Source: Cryptomeria japonica (lineage: Eukaryota > Streptophyta > Pinopsida > Cupressales > Cupressaceae). From it: DNA of 64,000 bases. Of the stretch, positions 21,306 to 33,444 are shown one piece after another. The position numbers and the translations under genes are program-made. The notes under the pieces were generated by a model that was given only the letters and a program-made list of their open reading frames with translations, made no database searches and was not told the origin of the DNA. Location of the stretch: NCBI RefSeq assembly GCF_030272615.1, contig NC_081412.1, forward strand, positions 672,895,823 through 672,959,822. The letters are read 5' to 3'. Each line of letters opens with the position of its first letter. The stretch's first letter is position 1.

Positions 21306-22691
21306 TGATGAGCAACAGATACCCTAACTGGTACTAAGAGTGGGGGGTGAATTAGTGCAGACAAAAACTTTCTCAACAACTTATCAAGTTAAAACAATAC
21401 CAATTGGTTGTCTTCATCACTAAACTTAAGCATGGAAATACTGGTTAAACACAGTAAGACTTTAGACAACATAAACGAATAAGTATGAACACTTCAAATA
21501 CATTCAATACTTGATAACAACTTCACCTATAGACATATGCATGTGGTATACCAACAATACCATAACCTATTAGCTTTGCATGCATAATCACTCAAACAAA
21601 GAATACTTAATCATCACATAAAAAATGCACAACTCATGGTACACAAATTTTTCACGTGGAAACCCAAATGAGACAAACAATGGTGGGGATGAATACCCAC
21701 AAGCTTGTTTTGAACTCTTTTAAAGCTCGCTCTGTTAGGAGCCTAGTCTAGTTAAAGTCTTTACAATAAGGTTCTGTTAAGAACTGATCCTATTAAAGAT
21801 CACCTAGTTAAGGGATTGCTATATACCCTATTAAAGGTTGAAACCCTATTAAAGGCTACCCTGCTAGAGGATTTGAAGAACTCAATGATCTTGAGTCACC
21901 CAGTTAAAGGATTTACAACATGCATGTTAAAGCTACGTAGTAAAGGGATTTTTCGACTGTTGAAATGGTTAGAAGACAATAGGTAAAAACTTTGATCTGA
22001 TAACAACACTACATGCCAAGGTAGATCCATTTCATTTCCTCTATTGTGCAATCACACTCTGTAGTTTTCCTCTTATTGGTCTAGCAAGTATCTCATCACT
22101 CGGATACACACACACAACATTTGCCTACACAAAAAACAACAAACATCATCGACCTTATAGACAAAAATTAGATCGGTAGCATAAACCCTAAACCCTAAGC
22201 ATTTAGGTTTACAATACAAGCGATCCAATCCTGATCATCCAAACACTTTGCATAGAGAAATACAATCTCAAACATATCACAAGACAATTTGCATCATCCA
22301 TTCTTTAACGCACATGGGAATCAATAACTCATCATGTTTTCTTCTCATACTGCTAAGAAGAATGATCATTCCCAAGGTAGAAATTTAATGCAGTCGATCT
22401 TCACATGCAAGATCCTCAAGGAAATCCCTCATGCACACAAAACTAACATGGCACCTCGATCTCATCTTCATCTCTTAGCTAACTCACCACAGGATGTCCC
22501 TAGAGTTGAGAGTACCAACTGGTAGTCCAACTTAGTGAAACCCTGACACCGGTTAACTACATCTCTTCATACCACTTCATAATGATTCACCAACTTCTTT
22601 TAATCTACATACCAGTTCACTTACACTTATTGACATCAATGACAACATGCATTATCATCATATCAACATGATGGTAAATCATATGCCAATA
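21306..22691 (-). repeat. 3' LTR of C2
   Basis: On the minus strand it begins TATTGGCATATGATTTACC after the purine tract CCAAAGGGGGAGAT and ends ...CACCCCCCACTCTTAGTACC ... GTTGCTCATCA. The terminal T-A replaces the expected T-G. Flank 21301-21305 reads ATTAA. Confidence 0.75.
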
Positions 22692-22948
22692 ATCTCCCCC
22701 TTTGGCATTGATGGCAATACTTATTGTAGAATTTCAATTATAAACATCATAGACCAGTGTATCATCATCATAAGATATCTTCTCCTCCATACATCAGATA
22801 TCTTCTCCCCCTTGGACAACAATGCCAAAGTGGAAGCACAAGCTTCCATACTCCACTATGCTGCTCCCCCTTTGGAGTAGCATCCTTCAACACATCAATC
22901 CTGAAAGATTTGTCACTATAGTACCTGACTGATGTGGAGCACACAACT

Positions 22949-24515
22949 TTAGCTTACTTCATGAAGGGGAAGAACCCCTAATTCACCTCTCAAATATGTA
23001 AATGCGGTCTTCGGTAAGGGCTTAGTGAATATGTCTGCTAACTGCTCCTTATTGGAAACATGTTGTAGTACAACCTCCTTATTCTGAACTTTCTCTCTCA
23101 AGAAGTGATATTTAAGCTCAATGTGCTTAGTTCTAGCATGCAATATTGGATTCTTGGAAATATTTATTGCACTTGTGTTGTCACAAAATATATTCACTGG
23201 TTTAGATACAAGTACTTTGAAACCTTCCAATACATGTTTCATCCAGATTGCTTGAGTGCAGTTCATAAATGCTGCCACATATTCTTCTTCAACTATAGAC
23301 TGGGAAATACATCTCTACTTCTTACTCATCCATGATACTAATCTTCCACCAAGAAAGAACGCTCCATTAGTTGTTCTCTTCCGATCGTCCACATTACCTT
23401 CCCAATCAACATCGACATATACTTTGAGGTTATAGTCACCATTATATGGACACCATAATCTATAGTCAACTATTCCTTTCAGATATCTAAGAATCCTCTT
23501 GATAGCTTCCAAGTGGGATTCTCTAGGACATTACTGAAAACAAGCCACTATGCCCACTGCATGAGCAATATCTAGTCTGTTGTGCACCACATAGTGCATC
23601 TTATCGATCATTGACTGGTACTCTTTCTCATTCACCAATGTTGAATCATCTTCCTTAGTCAATTTGTAGTCGGTCACTATCGATGTACCAACCAGTTTGC
23701 TCTCCTCCATGCCCAAAGTCTTAAATACCTCTTTGACATACTTGGACTGGGTAATAAAAACACCCTCTTTCATTTGCTGAATTTGTAGAGCAATGAAGAA
23801 TTTTATCTCCCCAATCAGAGACAACTCAAACTCTTTCTTCATTACATCTACAAATGCATGGCTCATTTCATCATCTCCTCCAAAGATTATGTCATGTACA
23901 AACACTTCACATATTAGAATCTGATCATCATCTGATTTCAAGTAGATGTTGATATCTTCACTTGTTCTCTCAAATCCAATCTTCACAAGATGAAAGTGTA
24001 ATCATTCATACCATGCCCTTGGTGCTTGTTTTAATCTATATAAGGCCTTGTGTAATCTACACACCATTTCACTATCTTCTGATAGGGAAAACCCATCCAG
24101 TTTCTCTATATATACTTCCTCTTCAAGGATTCCATTCAATAATGCAGACTTCACATCCATCTGATATACCTTGAATCTCTTAAATGCTGCAAATGAAAGT
24201 AGCCTTTGAAATCCTTCTAGTATAGCCACAGGGGAAAAGGTTTCTCCATAGTCTTCTCCCTCCTCCTGAGTGTATCCCTTGCATACAAGCCTAGCCTTGT
24301 TACTTATTTCTGAAGACCCATTTGGTACCAATGACATTTTTATTTTCAAGTCTGGGTACCAAAGACCATGTTGCATTCTTTTCAATCTGATTTAGCTCCT
24401 CTTCCATTGCCTTAGTCCAGTCTTTATCTATAAGCATCTCTCCAATAGTCTTAGGCTCCAATTCAGAGATCATGCAAGAGTTCTCCTTCACCTTTATTCT
24501 CATGAGTATCCCTGC
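22949..24515 (-). pseudogene. Copia reverse transcriptase and RNase H remnant (C2)
   Basis: The frame reads from [12 protein letters not shown] (about 24310) through [38 protein letters not shown] and KQAPRAWYE. The catalytic region is FVHDIIFGGDD (about 23890), in which the first Asp of the usual FVDD motif is His. RNase H follows (VDWEGNVDDRK, CDNTSAINISKNP, ADIFTKPLPK) and stops at 22949. From 24385 to 22949 the frame is constant, with only a few stops near 24000, 23528 and 23313. One shift separates it from the 24524-24300 segment. It is inactive, but less decayed than E2. Confidence 0.82.
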
Positions 24516-25304
24516 TGTAGACACCCAAAATTGTCATGTCTAATTAAATAAATATTTTATTTATTTAATTATCTAAGCTTAATTCTTCTATTAATTAAAT
24601 AAATATTTATTTATTTAATTAATTCATTTATCCTCTTCTAGCCTTATTTCTCATTTAAATAAATACATTTATTTATTTAAATTATCCTTTTCCTAAATTA
24701 AATAAATATTTTATTTATTTAATTATCCCACTTCTTCTATAAATTAAATAAATCTTTATTTATTTAATTAATTCATTAGCCTTTTCTACACATGACACAT
24801 GTCATTCATCTCTTAATTCCTACACTACCTACCTCTTTCATTATATTGGTATTTCTTTTACCTACCCTCTAATCCTAGCCGACCTCTCTTTTTACACCTC
24901 TCAATCTTATCCCTCCATTTCATATAGTGTCTTCTATTTAAGGAGATTCCTTCTTCATTGTCAAGCCCTAATGAATCACCCTAATGACTACCCTAACAAC
25001 TTGATCAATTGGCTACACTACGATCTTACTTGCAACCACATTCCGTTCTTTGTTGAGCTCTTGTGCACATAAAAATCTGAGAGCAAATATATCAAGCAAG
25101 ATCAATGGAGATAGGAAGAATGGAGATCAAAACCCTATTGGACATGTGATGGTATAATCTTTGTGATTTGGTTTTATTTGCATTGTCTTAGGTAATCTTC
25201 ATATGTTATGGTGGATCTTTGTTATTGTTAGGCTAGGGTTTTGTGGTTGGATTCATTTAGCCTTTCAATATTGTTATTATTGTTATCCATTTTCACAATA
25301 AACA
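24516..25304 (+). mobile_element. Solo LTR of the Tat-like (TGTAGACACC) family
   Basis: It runs from TGTAGACACCCAAAATTG to ...TTCACAATAAACA and matches the LTRs at 17021-17715 and 53559-54351. It is flanked by CCTGC (24511-24515) and CCTAC (25305-25309), a 5-base target duplication with one G-to-A difference. Copia integrase sequence continues on both sides. A solo LTR forms by recombination between the two LTRs of a full element. Confidence 0.88.
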
Positions 25305-25735
25305 CCTACATCTTTATCTCCTATGATCTTCTTAGGATCATGATATAGTTTCACATATCTAGGAATGACTCTAGTTGGTTCTTCTTGCTTCTTCTTCTTC
25401 TTCTTCTTCTTCTTCTTCTTCTTCTTCTTCTCCATCTTCTTCTTCTTCACCTACCACAGCTTCTATTGGTACAAGAACACTGAGATCTTTTCTTGATTCT
25501 TTTGTAACCGGTTCCTAGAAAGTTATACCCGATTCACCTTCCACTTGCTCACTACTGGTTCCCTCAGATTTCTCCGGAGATTCATCAACCTTAACATTGA
25601 TGCTCTCAACAATATTTTGAGTTCTATTATTGTAGAACTTGAGGACTTTTCTCTTAGTGGAATATCCCAGAAATATTCCTTCTTCACATTTAGCATCAAA
25701 TTTTCTCAAATGCTCACCTCTCTTGATATATCACC
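25305..25735 (-). pseudogene. Copia integrase C-terminal fragment with poly-Glu expansion (C2)
   Basis: The minus strand encodes the end of the integrase domain, KFDAKCEEGIFLGYSTK (about 25700-25650), and the usual IVESINVKVDE linker. After a TAG near 25515 follows an acidic run of more than 20 Glu produced by a trinucleotide expansion. It is continuous with the RT part across the solo LTR. Confidence 0.78.
25388..25448 (+). repeat. TTC trinucleotide microsatellite
   Basis: About 14 TTC units are followed by a short interruption (TCCATC) and four more units. On the minus strand it extends the acidic linker between integrase and RT of C2 in frame (GAA, poly-Glu). Confidence 0.9.
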
Positions 25736-26791
25736 TATTAGGTCCCGGGGACAACTAAGAGGGAGGGGGGGTGAATCAGTTGTCTTAATAATATTAACCA
25801 AAAACAACTTAATCATATTATTGCTTAATATTAGTGAGATAGTCTGTTATACCGGTGGACAATTTTAACTGATAAATGCAATACCAGTAAAGATTAATGC
25901 ATGAAATTTAAAAGACAAAGTCATCCACAACACATAACACCAATTCTTGTACATGGAAACCCTATAAGGGGAAAAACCACAGTGAGAAACCTTACCCATA
26001 ATCAGATGATACTACTGCAGATAGTAAGTGTACATAAATGGGGTCTGAACATGCAAAAAGTCCAAGCACCTAGATCTCACTACTCAAACACAAAAGGGAA
26101 GTCACACTGACTTAAAGTTGGATGGTTAAATCCAATAATAATGTACTGCAAAAAATAGCATCTTCATATGTTGGATTCAGTACAGGTGTAGTTCTATATG
26201 CTTTCACAAAAACCTAGCTTCATCTTCAAATGATGTCTGTGTGTGTAGCTCTACTTAATCTCACATATACCTTCACACAAAACCTTTTTCGCATTCCCAC
26301 TTTGATCTTACAATTAAGACCATACATTTATACCATAACCTAAGACCAATTTTAGTAGGTTGGCTCTACAAGATATTACAATAAAATATTTTATGAACAA
26401 AACAAATATCTAATGCAACAACCGATTGAACATGTCGGCTTAATGCATTTACAACAATAATTAATCATCTCCATAGTGTGCCATGCTGATCTAGAAAAGA
26501 TAAACCTGTCAGTGTAACCCTGGACCTATTTGCCAGTAACAACAAATATGCAAATATGAATATTCCAATAAACAATTCTCTAAGATAAGATTTCTAAACA
26601 ATGTCTTCAACATTACCAAGTGTTTTCCAAGTCATTCCAAGTGCCGGTGATCATTATTTCCTGCCGGTGAACCATATACTAGTGACTGTGCAAAAGTCAC
26701 TTGCTTGCCGGGGAATGTTGCTGGATCTTCAAAGTGCTAAAGTTTTAGTAGGTGTTGACATCAATGACAAAACCATACCAAAATACCAACA
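25736..26791 (-). repeat. 3' LTR of C3
   Basis: On the minus strand it begins TGTTGGTATTTTGGTATGG after the purine tract CCAAAGGGGAAGAT and ends ...CACCCCCCCTCCCTCTTAG ... CCTAATA. The last CA reads TA. Confidence 0.75.
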
Positions 26792-27178
26792 ATCTTCCCC
26801 TTTGGAATTGATGGCAACACAAGATGGAAAAACCATCAAAGTGCCAAAATAGAAATGCCAAGTATAAAAACCAATAATCTCCAAAGTAACAATCTCTCCC
26901 CTTGAGAGTAATATGAGTTTCTTTATGTTTTTTTGTACCAATCTTTTCCAAAAGATAGTGTATAATGTGTTTTTCAATATATTTTTCCAATAGATATCTC
27001 TCCCCCTTTGATATCAAATGCCAAAGTTACAAAATAGTATACAAAATACCAACCAATTACAATATACCAACTAATTACAATAAACCAACTACTCCCCCTA
27101 AGAAGTAGCTTCCTTATCAAAGCCAGAGTAAAAGATTTCTTCTGTTAGATCTGCCAGTTGATGACAATCATCAACTGT
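26792..27178 (-). other. C3 3' non-coding region
   Basis: No coding frame is seen. Several purine-rich blocks on the minus strand (near 27090, 27005, 26900 and 26800, each with the form GGGGGAG or GGGGAGA) precede the LTR, as in the other copia elements here. Confidence 0.65.
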
Positions 27179-29064
27179 CTAAGTATCTACAGGTGGGGGT
27201 ATGTCCCCAAGCTGATCTCTTAGATATTCAAAAGTCTCCTTAGGTAGAGGTTTAGTGAAAATATTTGCAATTTTCTCTTTAGTATTCACATAAACCATTT
27301 TGACTATTTTTTCTTCAACATTTTATTTCAGAAAGTTCAATTTGATAGAAACATGTTTAGTTTTAGAATGTTGTACCCGATTCTTGGATATATCAATTGC
27401 TATAGTGTTATCACAGTAGATAGTTATTGGTTCCTTGCAATTTACCTTTATGTCTTTTAACATTTGTTTAAGCCATAATACCTTTGTATAGTTTGTTGTT
27501 GTTGCAACATATTCTAATTCTGCTATTGATAAAGATGTAAAACTTTGTTTCTTACTTAACCAAGAATTTAATTTGCTTCCAAGGAAAAATACTCTGTTGG
27601 TGGTGCTTTTCCTGTCATCTACATCTCCTACCCAATTTGCATCTGTGTATGCACATAATTCAAAGTTTTCATCTCTAGGATACCATAAACCAAGATTTGT
27701 AATGCCTTGTAAGTATCAAAAAATACTTTTTACTACTGATTCATGATTTTCTCTAGGATTACTTTGAAATCTTGAAACAATACATACTACATTCATAATA
27801 TCTGGTCTTGTTTGTATTAAATACAGTAAACCTCCTATCATAGATTTGTACCTAGTTGGATTAACAGGTGTTGATTCATCTCTTAGTGATAATTTGTCAT
27901 TTGTAGTCATAGGTGTACTTACCGGTTTAGAGTTCTCCATCCCAAATTTCTTTAGTAGCTCTTTTAAGTATTTTGATTCACTCAAGAATATACCTTTGTT
28001 AGTCTGTGAGATCTGAAATCCTAAAAAGAATTTTACTTCTCCAATCATAGACATTTCAAATTCTTGTTGCATTTTGATAGAGAAATCCTTACATAATCCA
28101 TCTTCTCCTCCAAATATTATATCATCAACAAAAACTTCTATAACCAAGATGTCATCATTAGTCACTTTATAGTATAAATTATTGTCTGCATTTCCTTTAG
28201 AGAAAGCAATCTTCAAAAGATACTTATCTAATCTTGCATACCAAGCTCTTGGAGCTTGCTTTAACCCATATAAATCTTTCTTTAACCTGCAAACCATATC
28301 TTTGTCTTCTATCAAAGAAAATCCATCAGGTTGTTCAATGTAAACTTCTTCTTCAAGAATTCCATTAAAAAATGCACATTTAATATCCATCTGATATACT
28401 TTATAGTTCTTATGAGCTGCAAAAGCCAAGAATAATTTAACTGCCTCAATTCTGGCTACTGGTGCAAAGGTTTCATTGTAATCAATTCCTTCTTTCTGAA
28501 AATATCCCTTACACACTAGTCTTGCTTTGTTTCTGATTACTTCACCATTTTCATTAAGTTTGTTTCTAAATACCCATTTGGTTCCAATAACATTTTTATC
28601 TTTAGGCCAAGGAACTAATGTCCATGTGTCATTCTTTTCAATCTGTTCTAATTCTTCTTCCATAGCTTTAATCCAAAATTTATCTTCACATGCCTCATTA
28701 ATTGATGATGGTTCAATTTGAGAAATAAGACATACCTCTTCATTTGCCAATCTTCCTCTTGTCATAACTCCTCTATATTTGTTTCCTATTATCTGATCTT
28801 CAAAATGATTCAATCTTACATATTGGGGTGTCTTTGTTTGTTGTTATTCCTTTATTATTATGGAACTTTCAAATGATACCGGTGTAACTAGATCTTTACT
28901 CTATACCGGTGGATTCAGTGTAGGTTCATTTGTCAGAATTTATATTGCTGGTTCAAAATCCATATACCTTGAAGTTCCTCTAAATTGTTCATCAATATTT
29001 GCATTTGTGCTTTGAACAATTTTCTGCAATCTCTTGTTAAAACATATATATGCTTTACTCTTAG
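27179..29064 (-). pseudogene. Copia integrase end, intact RT domain and RNase H remnant (C3)
   Basis: The RT segment 28813-27716 is open for 365 codons and shows [45 protein letters not shown], the catalytic [11 protein letters not shown] (about 28130), [11 protein letters not shown] and TRPDIMNVV. Before it lies the integrase end (SSKSKAYICFNKRL). After a TAG at 27716 the RNase H keeps the acidic DANW and DDRKST, CDNT and NIFTKPLPKE, with a few stops. This is the longest uninterrupted pol frame in the window; the missing gag, protease and integrase core make the element dead. Confidence 0.85.
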
Positions 29065-29507
29065 ATGAATACACCAACCAAAAATGGCATGCAACAACAA
29101 ATCAAGGATTTTCAAAAGAAAGTGGCAAATATGAATACAACAAAGCAACAATATACAATGAAGGACATATGTCCTTACCCATTTTATAGAAGCATTCCAA
29201 TGCCTCCATTCCCTCCACATTTTGTGACACCAAAAATTGATAAGTGCAAAGGAAAAGGGGATCCTAAAGTACACATAAGACATTTTTTCACAACTTGCAT
29301 CTTGGTAGTAGGAGAAGAAACGTACTTGATGAGATTGTTTCCACAAAGCTTAGGTGAACAAGAAATGGAATAGTTCTCCCAACTTCTATCTAGAATTAAG
29401 TCATGGAGTGATTTATAAAAGGCTTTCATACAACATTTCTCATACAACATTAAAATAGATGTGTCAGTAGCTACCTTATACAATACTAAGCAAAAAAATG
29501 GGGAATC
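29065..29507 (+). pseudogene. Tat-like gag, capsid N-terminal part
   Basis: The frame starts mid-gene. It shows PFYRSIPMPPFPPHFVTPKI, KCKGKGDPKVHIRHFFTTC and LMRLFPQSLGEQEME, then after TAG 29371 FSQLL, AFIQHFSYNI and NTKQKNGES. This is the Retrotrans_gag-type capsid of gypsy elements. The reading continues across the solo LTR at 34257 (SFFSFL). Stops stand at 29371 and about 29416. Confidence 0.78.
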
Positions 29508-32479
29508 TGTGAGGCCCTACCCCAACCCATCCTATCTCTTCAGTTATTTTCATTTTGGAACTATTTTGGATGCTAGTTTGGACACACTATGGATATGGAA
29601 CTTTTCATGATTCCGCATTTTGGTAACATTGATATATGTGGATGCTTCATTTCTATGCCTTGTGGATTATAGAATATTATATGATTCTAGATTAGGGTAA
29701 TGTTGTGATGATGCAGGTTATTATCTGAATTTTAGGATTTGATATAATGTTAGGAAAATGTTTGCATATATTGTAGATGGATCAAATTTTGAGGATTATG
29801 AGGAAATTGCTTTGATTTGTGACAAATCATATTTCATAATGTCAAGTCTTTGCAGAATGAATGTATTGTATTCTGATTATGTGATTTTATATATTATATG
29901 AGGCTATTTGGGAAGTACTAATGTTTAAATTGAGATGTGCAGGAAAATATCCATGTGACCATGGAAATATTAGGGAGAATCAAGCCTAGGCCAATGTGCG
30001 TTAGTAAAACCAGGGGTTGTCTATTTGGAGAGACAACACCCCGTATGTACTGTATTTTATTCGTAAATGTAAAATGTTGCATGAGTGTAATTTGTATTTA
30101 TTGGATTCATTAAATTGTTTAAGGGACAATTGCCATGTGGTTATTGTGATGTGGAATTATTTTGTAGTGTCACTTGACACCTATGTAGTATGTTGTGTTG
30201 GCAATTGTCATGTCACCTTTTTGAAAGTTTTATTTTTGTTAATGGTTATATCCCCTAATTATCCTTGAAGGAACCAAGAAATCTAGGTTAGAGAGCCACA
30301 AGGAAGGTCAACTCAGAGTTGACCCGTAGGTTAACTTCAGGTGGACTTTCTGAAGGTCAAATCAACTCCTAGAGTCAATTTTAGAGCTTTTCTATTAGGC
30401 CTCATGGGGTACCTATGGGTGAAGGCCAAAATTGGCCATGTGTCTTTCCCTTAGGACTTGTTTAACCACCCAAAAAAGTGGTTTTCCCAAGATGGACGAA
30501 TTCCATCTATAGGAGTGCCATCCTTGGAAGGAGAACCTTCTTGGAGATAGTAATCCCTCTTCCCCATTCCATTTCCCTTCTCTAGGCACCTAGGTTAGGG
30601 AGTGTGTAAGACCTAGGGAAGACCAACCCAATGGGAGATCACTCACTCTATCCAAGAGGTTGGAAGGAGTGAGAGAGGCCTTCTTAGGCTAAGAATGGAA
30701 GCTTAGTGAGCTAATCACCCACTCTCCATTCTTGGAGATTTTTGGAGAAACTTGGAAGAAAAAAAAAAAAAAAAACCAGTTTTAGGAATTAGAGGAATTT
30801 GGGGGCCAAGGATTGCAAAAAGTTGTGTGGATTGGGCAGCTCATCTCCAACTAAGTTTAGCATACCTATTGGCAGAATAAGGTTGGTTGTTATCTCCTCT
30901 TGGTTTTGTTGTTTATGTTAGTTATGTTGTTTTGTTGAAGGAAAGAAATGCTTGTAAAGAAAGTGTGTATGTAAATTGTTGTTGAAGAAAATAATGTGTA
31001 GTTTCATTTCTATGTTTTTCTGTTTTGTGTTCTTGTTTTGGGAGTGTCCAAGATCTTCTACTCTTGGGAGAGTAGGATGATCTTGGGGTGGAAGAAGCAT
31101 GACAACCTTGGGTGAGAGGCTCTCCTTAAGGAGAGTGATCTCAAGGGTGTCCTTTGTGACCCTTGCTGCATAGCCTTGTGTATGCATTTGGGGGTCATAA
31201 GGGGAGAGAAATGGCTTTGAGCCTTTGGGGGGCATAAGGTGGTTGGGATGAATTCTGTTGAGTATTTTGTGTTGCCATGAGGTGGCTTGTGTTATATTTT
31301 TGGCTGCAGTCTCCCCAATGGTACTTGGTCCACTTCCACCCATAGATTGATCTCCACAAATGTGGTGATAGTGTAGCTTGGGATGGGAAAGTGTATGTGT
31401 TGTGTGTTTTCCCTATTGTTGTGTTGTATTGCCTGATTGTAACCCATCTAGGTCTTGATTCTCCTAGCTCGGGGGTGGCTTCTGGTAAGCCTAGGCTGGG
31501 AGGTGAGCATCCCATGGTCACAGTCCTAAGTTTTACTTGCAGGTGGCTTGGGAAAAAAGGATTAGGAGTTGCAGATTGTGGTGTTGCAGACTTCTATTCA
31601 GAATTCTTATTTTTATTTTAATGCAGAAAAAAAAAGGGAGAGAAAATGCATATGTGAATATAGGGCTTAAAATGATTCTGTTTCTGTTTAAACAAATGTA
31701 ATCCTTATTTTCTGTGTGAAGATTAGAGAAAGATGACTGTTTGGATTATTCACCCATTTTTATATATGGGTTATTGTAACTATCATTCTGGAAAAACAAT
31801 GTAAATTTCATTTTATGTTTTGATGTCTATAGTGTTTGTTGTAGTCTACATTTTAAATCTAGTCTATTCTCTTGTTATTTACTGCAATATTAAAGGAAAG
31901 AAACAGAAAAAAAGAAATGCACTAGAATTCCTTCTTTACTATTCACTAGTTTATTTACTGCATTAGTAAGGAAAAGAAAAAAAAAAGAAATGCAGTAGGG
32001 TTATTATTTTCTTGCATAATGTAAATTCTGTTTATGACTGTTTTAAAAAAAAAGGGGAGAGAGAACTAGTATTATTTTATTTCTCACTATTTACTTGCAT
32101 AGTTTTAAATCCTGTTATTTTATGTCTGTTAGAAAGAAAGGAGAACCAGAATCGTTTTATTTCTATGGAGAGTTAAATAAAAGGAAGAAGAAAACAAACC
32201 TAATCTAATGCTGTTAGAAAACTAAAAATAGAATGTAAATGGTTAAAACCCCAGATCAATATAAGGGTTTTTAACCCTATTACTTCAACATTTGGTCATA
32301 TATATATTTCTATATATATAGAAGTATATATAGTGAAAATATATACCTATATATATATAGAATATATGTATATAAGTTTCCTGCAAGTTCATGCCCTGTA
32401 ACAACAAAATAGAAGATACATTCTGAATCCTGTGCATCCCTGTTACAAAACCTATAAAAGAATTGCAGAATAGAATTTC

Positions 32480-32480
<1 letters not shown>

Positions 32481-32526
<46 letters not shown>

Positions 32527-32605
32527 TCTGCATCAAAAAAAAAAACACTCTATGGATGCCTGTAGAAGTAAATATTTTCATATTCGTAAATGATATTGTG
32601 CATAT

Positions 32606-32647
<42 letters not shown>
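32481..32647. repeat. Two AT dinucleotide microsatellites
   Basis: Pure or nearly pure (TA)n runs lie at about 32481-32524 and 32605-32647, separated by about 80 bases of unique sequence. Confidence 0.92.
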
Positions 32648-32651
<4 letters not shown>

Positions 32652-32772
32652 TAATATACACAATATACATTTGACATTTAAAAAAAAAAATACATCTTAA
32701 ACATTTTTATCAAACCCCGAAATATAACAAAATGGGTTTTTTTTTAAAAAAAAGGGGAAATGGGCACGCGGG

Positions 32773-33009
32773 CCACTGTGCGTAACACAGTGGACGGCCA
32801 CGGCCGAGCCACTGTGCTACACACAGTGGGCGGCGTCGAAGGGCACTGCACTGTGTGTAACACAGTGGGCGGTCGCGGCCGCCACTGTGCTACGCACAGT
32901 GAACGGCGCCCGCCACTATGTGTATACACAGTGGGCGGCAGCTATGCCGTCCGCCACTGTGTGTACACACAGTGGGCGGCGCTGCCGCCACTGTGCGTAG
33001 GCACAGCGG
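32773..33009. repeat. Array of seven GC-rich hairpins (CCACTGTG ... CACAGTGG)
   Basis: Seven inverted repeats lie at 32773-32793, 32809-32829, 32849-32867, 32883-32901, 32913-32934, 32954-32975 and 32988-33009. The arms are CCACTGTG and CACAGTGG with a 4-6 base centre such as CGTAA or CTACA; the sixth is a perfect 22-base palindrome. Spacers of 12-20 bases are GC-rich (GGCGG, GGCCGC) and vary. Arms are conserved while centres and spacers differ. The array forms a GC island within very AT-rich DNA. Confidence 0.92.
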
Positions 33010-33144
33010 CGCCCGGACAACCTGCAAAAACCTCCGCCTCTCCCCCACATGAAACCCTCCGTCGTGCCCTAGTTCACTGTACTTGCAACCTCCAAAAACC
33101 ACAAAAAAAAAGGGACATACAATAAAATATAGACATTTAATAAA

Positions 33145-33245
33145 CCCTAACCCATTTCTGGTTAGGGTATAAAAGGATAAAAATAAAATAAAGCAAGTAT
33201 AATATATAAAAAAAATGCAACCCTAACCCAATTTCAGGTTAGGGT
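33145..33245 (+). promoter_or_regulatory. TATA-like box between two CCCTAACC/GGTTAGGG hairpins
   Basis: Inverted repeats CCCTAACC ... GGTTAGGG lie at 33145-33167 and 33222-33245. TATAAAA follows the first at 33168-33174. If this is the LTR promoter, the GC hairpin array lies 160-400 bases upstream of it. No transcript start can be shown from sequence alone. Confidence 0.35.
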
Positions 33246-33262
33246 TAGCATTATAAGAATTT

Positions 33263-33391
33263 TATATACATATATATATATATTTATATATAAATAAATA
33301 AATAAATATATATATATATATATAAAAGATTTAAATTGGAGCATTATAATTGATTTTATTGAGGGATTTGTATTCAAGAATTGATATTGTG

Positions 33392-33440
<49 letters not shown>
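33263..33440. repeat. AT-rich microsatellites
   Basis: (TA)n and TAAATAAATA runs lie at about 33263-33325, and (TA)n at 33395-33440. Confidence 0.9.

Positions 33441-33444
<4 letters not shown>

Larger units (their letters stand above)
21306..25735 (-). mobile_element. Ty1/copia element C2, 3' part
   Basis: Read on the minus strand it has the integrase C-terminal region (25735-25305), an inserted solo LTR (25304-24516), RT and RNase H (24515-22949), a 3' non-coding region with a polypurine tract at 22706-22692, and a 3' LTR (22691-21306). Its upstream part is lost where C3 inserted and where the 29064 breakpoint follows. It lies inside gypsy element A. Confidence 0.82.
25736..29064 (-). mobile_element. 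Ty1/copia element C3, 3' part
   Basis: On the minus strand it holds the integrase C-terminal end (29064-28830), RT (28813-27716), RNase H (27715-27179), a 3' non-coding region and a 3' LTR (26791-25736). It sits in the integrase part of C2 (flank TCACC at 25731-25735). At 29064 it stops abruptly in the GYSS motif of integrase and gypsy gag begins on the other strand; there is no LTR at that junction, so it is a deletion or rearrangement breakpoint. Confidence 0.82.

Noticed and set aside
30918..31521. Minus-strand frames of 108 and 141 codons in the 4.75 kb insertion
   Set aside because: No recognisable domain, they overlap each other in different frames, and no second copy supports them.
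32773..33009. CRISPR-like repeat-spacer pattern
   Set aside because: Units are inverted repeats with short irregular spacers in plant DNA; there are no cas genes and no prokaryotic context.
32744..33125. Open frames on both strands over the GC-rich block
   Set aside because: They arise from the hairpin repeats, which lack stop codons; no domain or sensible protein composition.
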